A DNA stretch of 32,605 nt, taken from JBCBST01 sp039819115 (GTDB taxonomy: Bacteria > Bacteroidota > Rhodothermia > Balneolales > Balneolaceae). The notes under the pieces are model-generated. The model was not told the DNA's origin. It made no database searches and was given only the letters and a program-made list of their open reading frames with translations. Positions 30,640 to 32,605 of the stretch are shown piece by piece. The stretch lies in the NCBI GenBank assembly GCA_039819115.1, contig JBCBST010000022.1:1-32605 (forward strand), in the 5' to 3' direction. The number at the start of each line of letters is the position of its first letter. Position 1 is the first letter of the stretch. The position numbers were made by a program, and so were the translations under genes.

Positions 30640-31800
30640 ATGAGCCAAATACGCCTGGCCCTTTTTACGGGAAATTATAACCACATAAAAGATGGTGTTT
30701 CTCTTACACTGAACCGATGGGTTCAGTTCTTAGAAGAGCATGGAGTTGAAGTACTGGTATTTGCACCATCTATAGACGAACCGGTTTTGAAGCACGCAGG
30801 TAATCTGGTTGTTTCCCCTTCTATCCCGATGCCTGTTCAGGGAAGAGGGGAGTATCGATTCACAACAGGCCTCCCACCCCGAATTCAGAATATCTTAGAA
30901 GAGTATAATCCTAATCTTTTGCATCTTGCCACGCCAGATCGGCTTGGTTTTAAAGCACTGAAGTGGGCGCTTACCAACCGGGTTCAAACCGTAGCTTCTT
31001 ATCACACTCATTTTTTCAGTTACCTGAAGTATTACGGTCTGGATTTCATCGGTTTTTTTGGGATGCGTTACCTTGCCTGGTTTTATGGCAAGTGCTGCCA
31101 TACGTATGTTCCCTCTCAGTCCATGATTGAAGAACTGCAACGTTTCGGTATACAAGCCGATTTTCGGATTTGGACCAGAGGCGTGAATAATACCTTGTTT
31201 TCTCCTGAAAAAAGGAGCGAAGAATGGCGTTCCTCCATCGGGTTCAAGGAAGACGATATTGTGGTAACCTTCGTATCCCGCCTGGTATGGGAAAAGGAAT
31301 TAGAGACGTATATCGAAAGTGTAAAGCGGGTTGCTGCGATAAATCCAAGAGTAAAGGCATTAGTAGTGGGAGAGGGACCTGCTATGGAAGAACTTAAACA
31401 ACGGTTGCCTGATGCGCATTATGCCGGTTTTTTAGTTGGTGAAGAGCTAGCGAGGGCGTACGCCTCGAGCGACGTGTTTCTGTTTCCTTCTCATACCGAA
31501 ACGTTTGGTAACGTGACACTGGAAGCCATGGCGTCGGGGTTGCCATGCCTGGTTGCTGATGCCATAGGGTCGAAGTCTCTCGTGCAAGACGGAGTAAATG
31601 GAAAACTCGGAACCATTCAAGACATTGATCATTTTACGAAGCAACTTGAGTTTCTGGTACATGACGATGAGCGGCGAACGGAAATGAGCAGGAAATCAAG
31701 AGAAATCGCGCTCACGTATAATTGGGAAACCATCAACGAGGGGCTGCTTACAAATTATAAAGAAGCGATAGCATCTCCACTACCGCAACCACGGTTTTGA
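30640..31800 (+). CDS. GT4 family glycosyltransferase
   Basis: From the ATG at 30640 the product is 386 residues; an upstream in-frame ATG at 30553 would add 29 residues unlike the family. The N-terminal lobe begins IRLALFTGNYNHIKDGVSLT and continues with FLEEHGVEVLVFAPS, as in GT4 enzymes of the SqdX/MgtA type. The donor-binding lobe has VSRLVWEKELET and the EX7E motif ETFGNVTLE (Glu287 and Glu295). A GDP-mannose or UDP-sugar donor is plausible. It is followed four bases later by another glycosyltransferase, so both probably build the same glycan or glycolipid. Confidence 0.9.
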   Translation: MSQIRLALFTGNYNHIKDGVSLTLNRWVQFLEEHGVEVLVFAPSIDEPVLKHAGNLVVSPSIPMPVQGRGEYRFTTGLPPRIQNILEEYNPNLLHLATPDRLGFKALKWALTNRVQTVASYHTHFFSYLKYYGLDFIGFFGMRYLAWFYGKCCHTYVPSQSMIEELQRFGIQADFRIWTRGVNNTLFSPEKRSEEWRSSIGFKEDDIVVTFVSRLVWEKELETYIESVKRVAAINPRVKALVVGEGPAMEELKQRLPDAHYAGFLVGEELARAYASSDVFLFPSHTETFGNVTLEAMASGLPCLVADAIGSKSLVQDGVNGKLGTIQDIDHFTKQLEFLVHDDERRTEMSRKSREIALTYNWETINEGLLTNYKEAIASPLPQPRF

Positions 31801-31804
31801 CCCG

Positions 31805-32605
31805 ATGAAGATTCTGTATATTTCGCATCTTCATCCACCTAAAAACGCTCCTCTGAAAAGCATTGGCGGTATGCAAAGGGTAAGCATACAATTGGTTTCA
31901 GAGCTTCAAAAAAAAGACGACATAGAGATAAAAACGTTGATACAACATGCTCCATGGAAAGGCATTGAGTGGCGTACAGCGCTCTTTTTGTTCAAACTAA
32001 ATACCACATTGCCCGGTATTGTGCGCCGTTTTGAGCCAGATGTTATCTTGTATTCTTCTATGGTTACTGCCAGCCTTGCAGCTATGACCCGTAAACGTAT
32101 ATCGGTACCGATGGTAACCATCAACCACGGGCAGGATGTGAAACTGCCGGTTCCGGTGTATCAGAAATTTGTACCAAAGGTATTTAAGGCTCTGGACGGA
32201 GTGATATCCGTTTCTGAAGCAACGCGACAGGAATGTATTAAACGGGGTATGGACCCGGAAAAGGGAGTGGCTTTACCGAATGGTTTTGACCTGAACGGGA
32301 TGCAGAAGAAGTATTCAAAACAAGAAGCCATATCGGCTCTTGAAAAACAATTCGGAATCAATCTTGAAGGTAAATCACTGCTGCTGACGGTTGGGCGTCA
32401 GGTCAAACGAAAGGGGCATGCGTGGTTTTTGAAGGAGGTGCTCCCAAAGATTCAGGCAAATGTTATTTATCTGGCTATTGGAGAAGGACCGGAACATGAG
32501 TCTCTGCAACAATTGGTTCGTGAACAGGGGCTTGAGGGTAACGTACTGCTTGTTGGCAAACAACCCGATTTGACCCTGCAACAAGCTTACACAGCTGCTG
32601 ATATC
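31805..32605 (+). CDS. GT4 family glycosyltransferase, 3' end beyond the window
   Basis: The reading frame opens at the ATG at 31805, four bases after the previous stop, and stays open for 267 codons to the window edge. The N-terminus MKILYISHLHPPKN is a Rossmann-like first strand, GGMQRVSIQLVSEL is the usual loop-helix, and INHGQDVKLPVP, PNGFDLNG and LTVGRQVKRKGHAWF mark a GT4 enzyme. LLVGKQPDLTLQQAYTAADI is the region just before the EX7E motif, which lies outside the window. It is a partial entry only because the window ends here. Confidence 0.87.
   Translation, partial: MKILYISHLHPPKNAPLKSIGGMQRVSIQLVSELQKKDDIEIKTLIQHAPWKGIEWRTALFLFKLNTTLPGIVRRFEPDVILYSSMVTASLAAMTRKRISVPMVTINHGQDVKLPVPVYQKFVPKVFKALDGVISVSEATRQECIKRGMDPEKGVALPNGFDLNGMQKKYSKQEAISALEKQFGINLEGKSLLLTVGRQVKRKGHAWFLKEVLPKIQANVIYLAIGEGPEHESLQQLVREQGLEGNVLLVGKQPDLTLQQAYTAADI

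Noticed and set aside
1..32605. Mobile elements, prophage, CRISPR arrays or toxin-antitoxin pairs
   Set aside because: No transposase, integrase, phage structural gene, regularly spaced repeat or paired small toxin/antitoxin frame was seen; gene content is uniform and core-like.

Overview
The window looks like chromosomal core DNA from a member of the Bacteroidota/FCB group, most likely Balneolota (Balneolales). The evidence is the promoter style (-33 TTTG/TTG and -7 TAnnTTTG, clearest before the tRNA), generally weak Shine-Dalgarno sites, bS21 with an exceptional Shine-Dalgarno leader, class I (DhnA/FbaB-type) aldolase, membrane-anchored AraC regulators, and Bacteroidota-like variants of CoaBC, omega and MutY. 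The lineage is inferred from protein style only; no search was run. No phage, IS element, plasmid origin or CRISPR array is visible.

Layout. 1-6.6 kb: gatC (minus strand, window edge) diverges from a tight plus-strand run of HPr, PTS enzyme I, phosphoglucose/phosphomannose isomerase, a stand-alone glycogen-binding-fold protein, birA, tilS and hpt. A free-standing tRNA-Ser(GCU) with its own promoter and terminator follows, then a small membrane methyltransferase-like gene. 7.3-11.6 kb (minus): the conserved yicC-gmk-rpoZ-coaBC operon, extended by an unknown anchored protein and a lipase-like hydrolase. 11.7-14.1 kb (plus): a three-gene cassette of carbamoyltransferase, 49-residue DUF5989 protein and SxtJ-family membrane protein; this is the most system-like part of the window and has no assigned function. 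14.1-16.7 kb (minus): dusB, a small membrane protein, msrB and a DUF1460 secreted peptidase-like gene coupled to msrB by a one-base stop/start overlap. 16.9-20.5 kb (plus): aldolase, a UPF0104-type membrane protein and radA. The minus-strand rpsU terminates inside the end of radA. 20.8-25.6 kb: a multi-TM protein (plus) converges on a minus-strand run of a secreted propeller/Ig protein, mutY, DUF1801 and a TIGR02757 protein. 25.9-27.3 kb: a soluble Aer-type PAS protein with a degenerate chemoreceptor tip. 27.3-29.6 kb (minus): membrane AraC regulator and a secreted NTF2-like/DJ-1 fusion, with a candidate operator between them. 29.6-32.6 kb: an NAD-dependent epimerase divergent from two GT4 glycosyltransferases, the last cut by the window edge.

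How the genes work together. The first run links PEP-dependent HPr phosphorylation with hexose-phosphate interconversion, without any PTS permease in view. The yicC operon groups RNA turnover, GMP kinase, RNA polymerase omega and CoA synthesis. The rpsU leader carries a 16-nt near-complement of the 16S rRNA 3' tail, which fits feedback control of bS21 by ribosomes that lack it. The epimerase/glycosyltransferase end suggests the start of a surface glycan or glycolipid locus. No gene-free stretch exceeds 300 bases.
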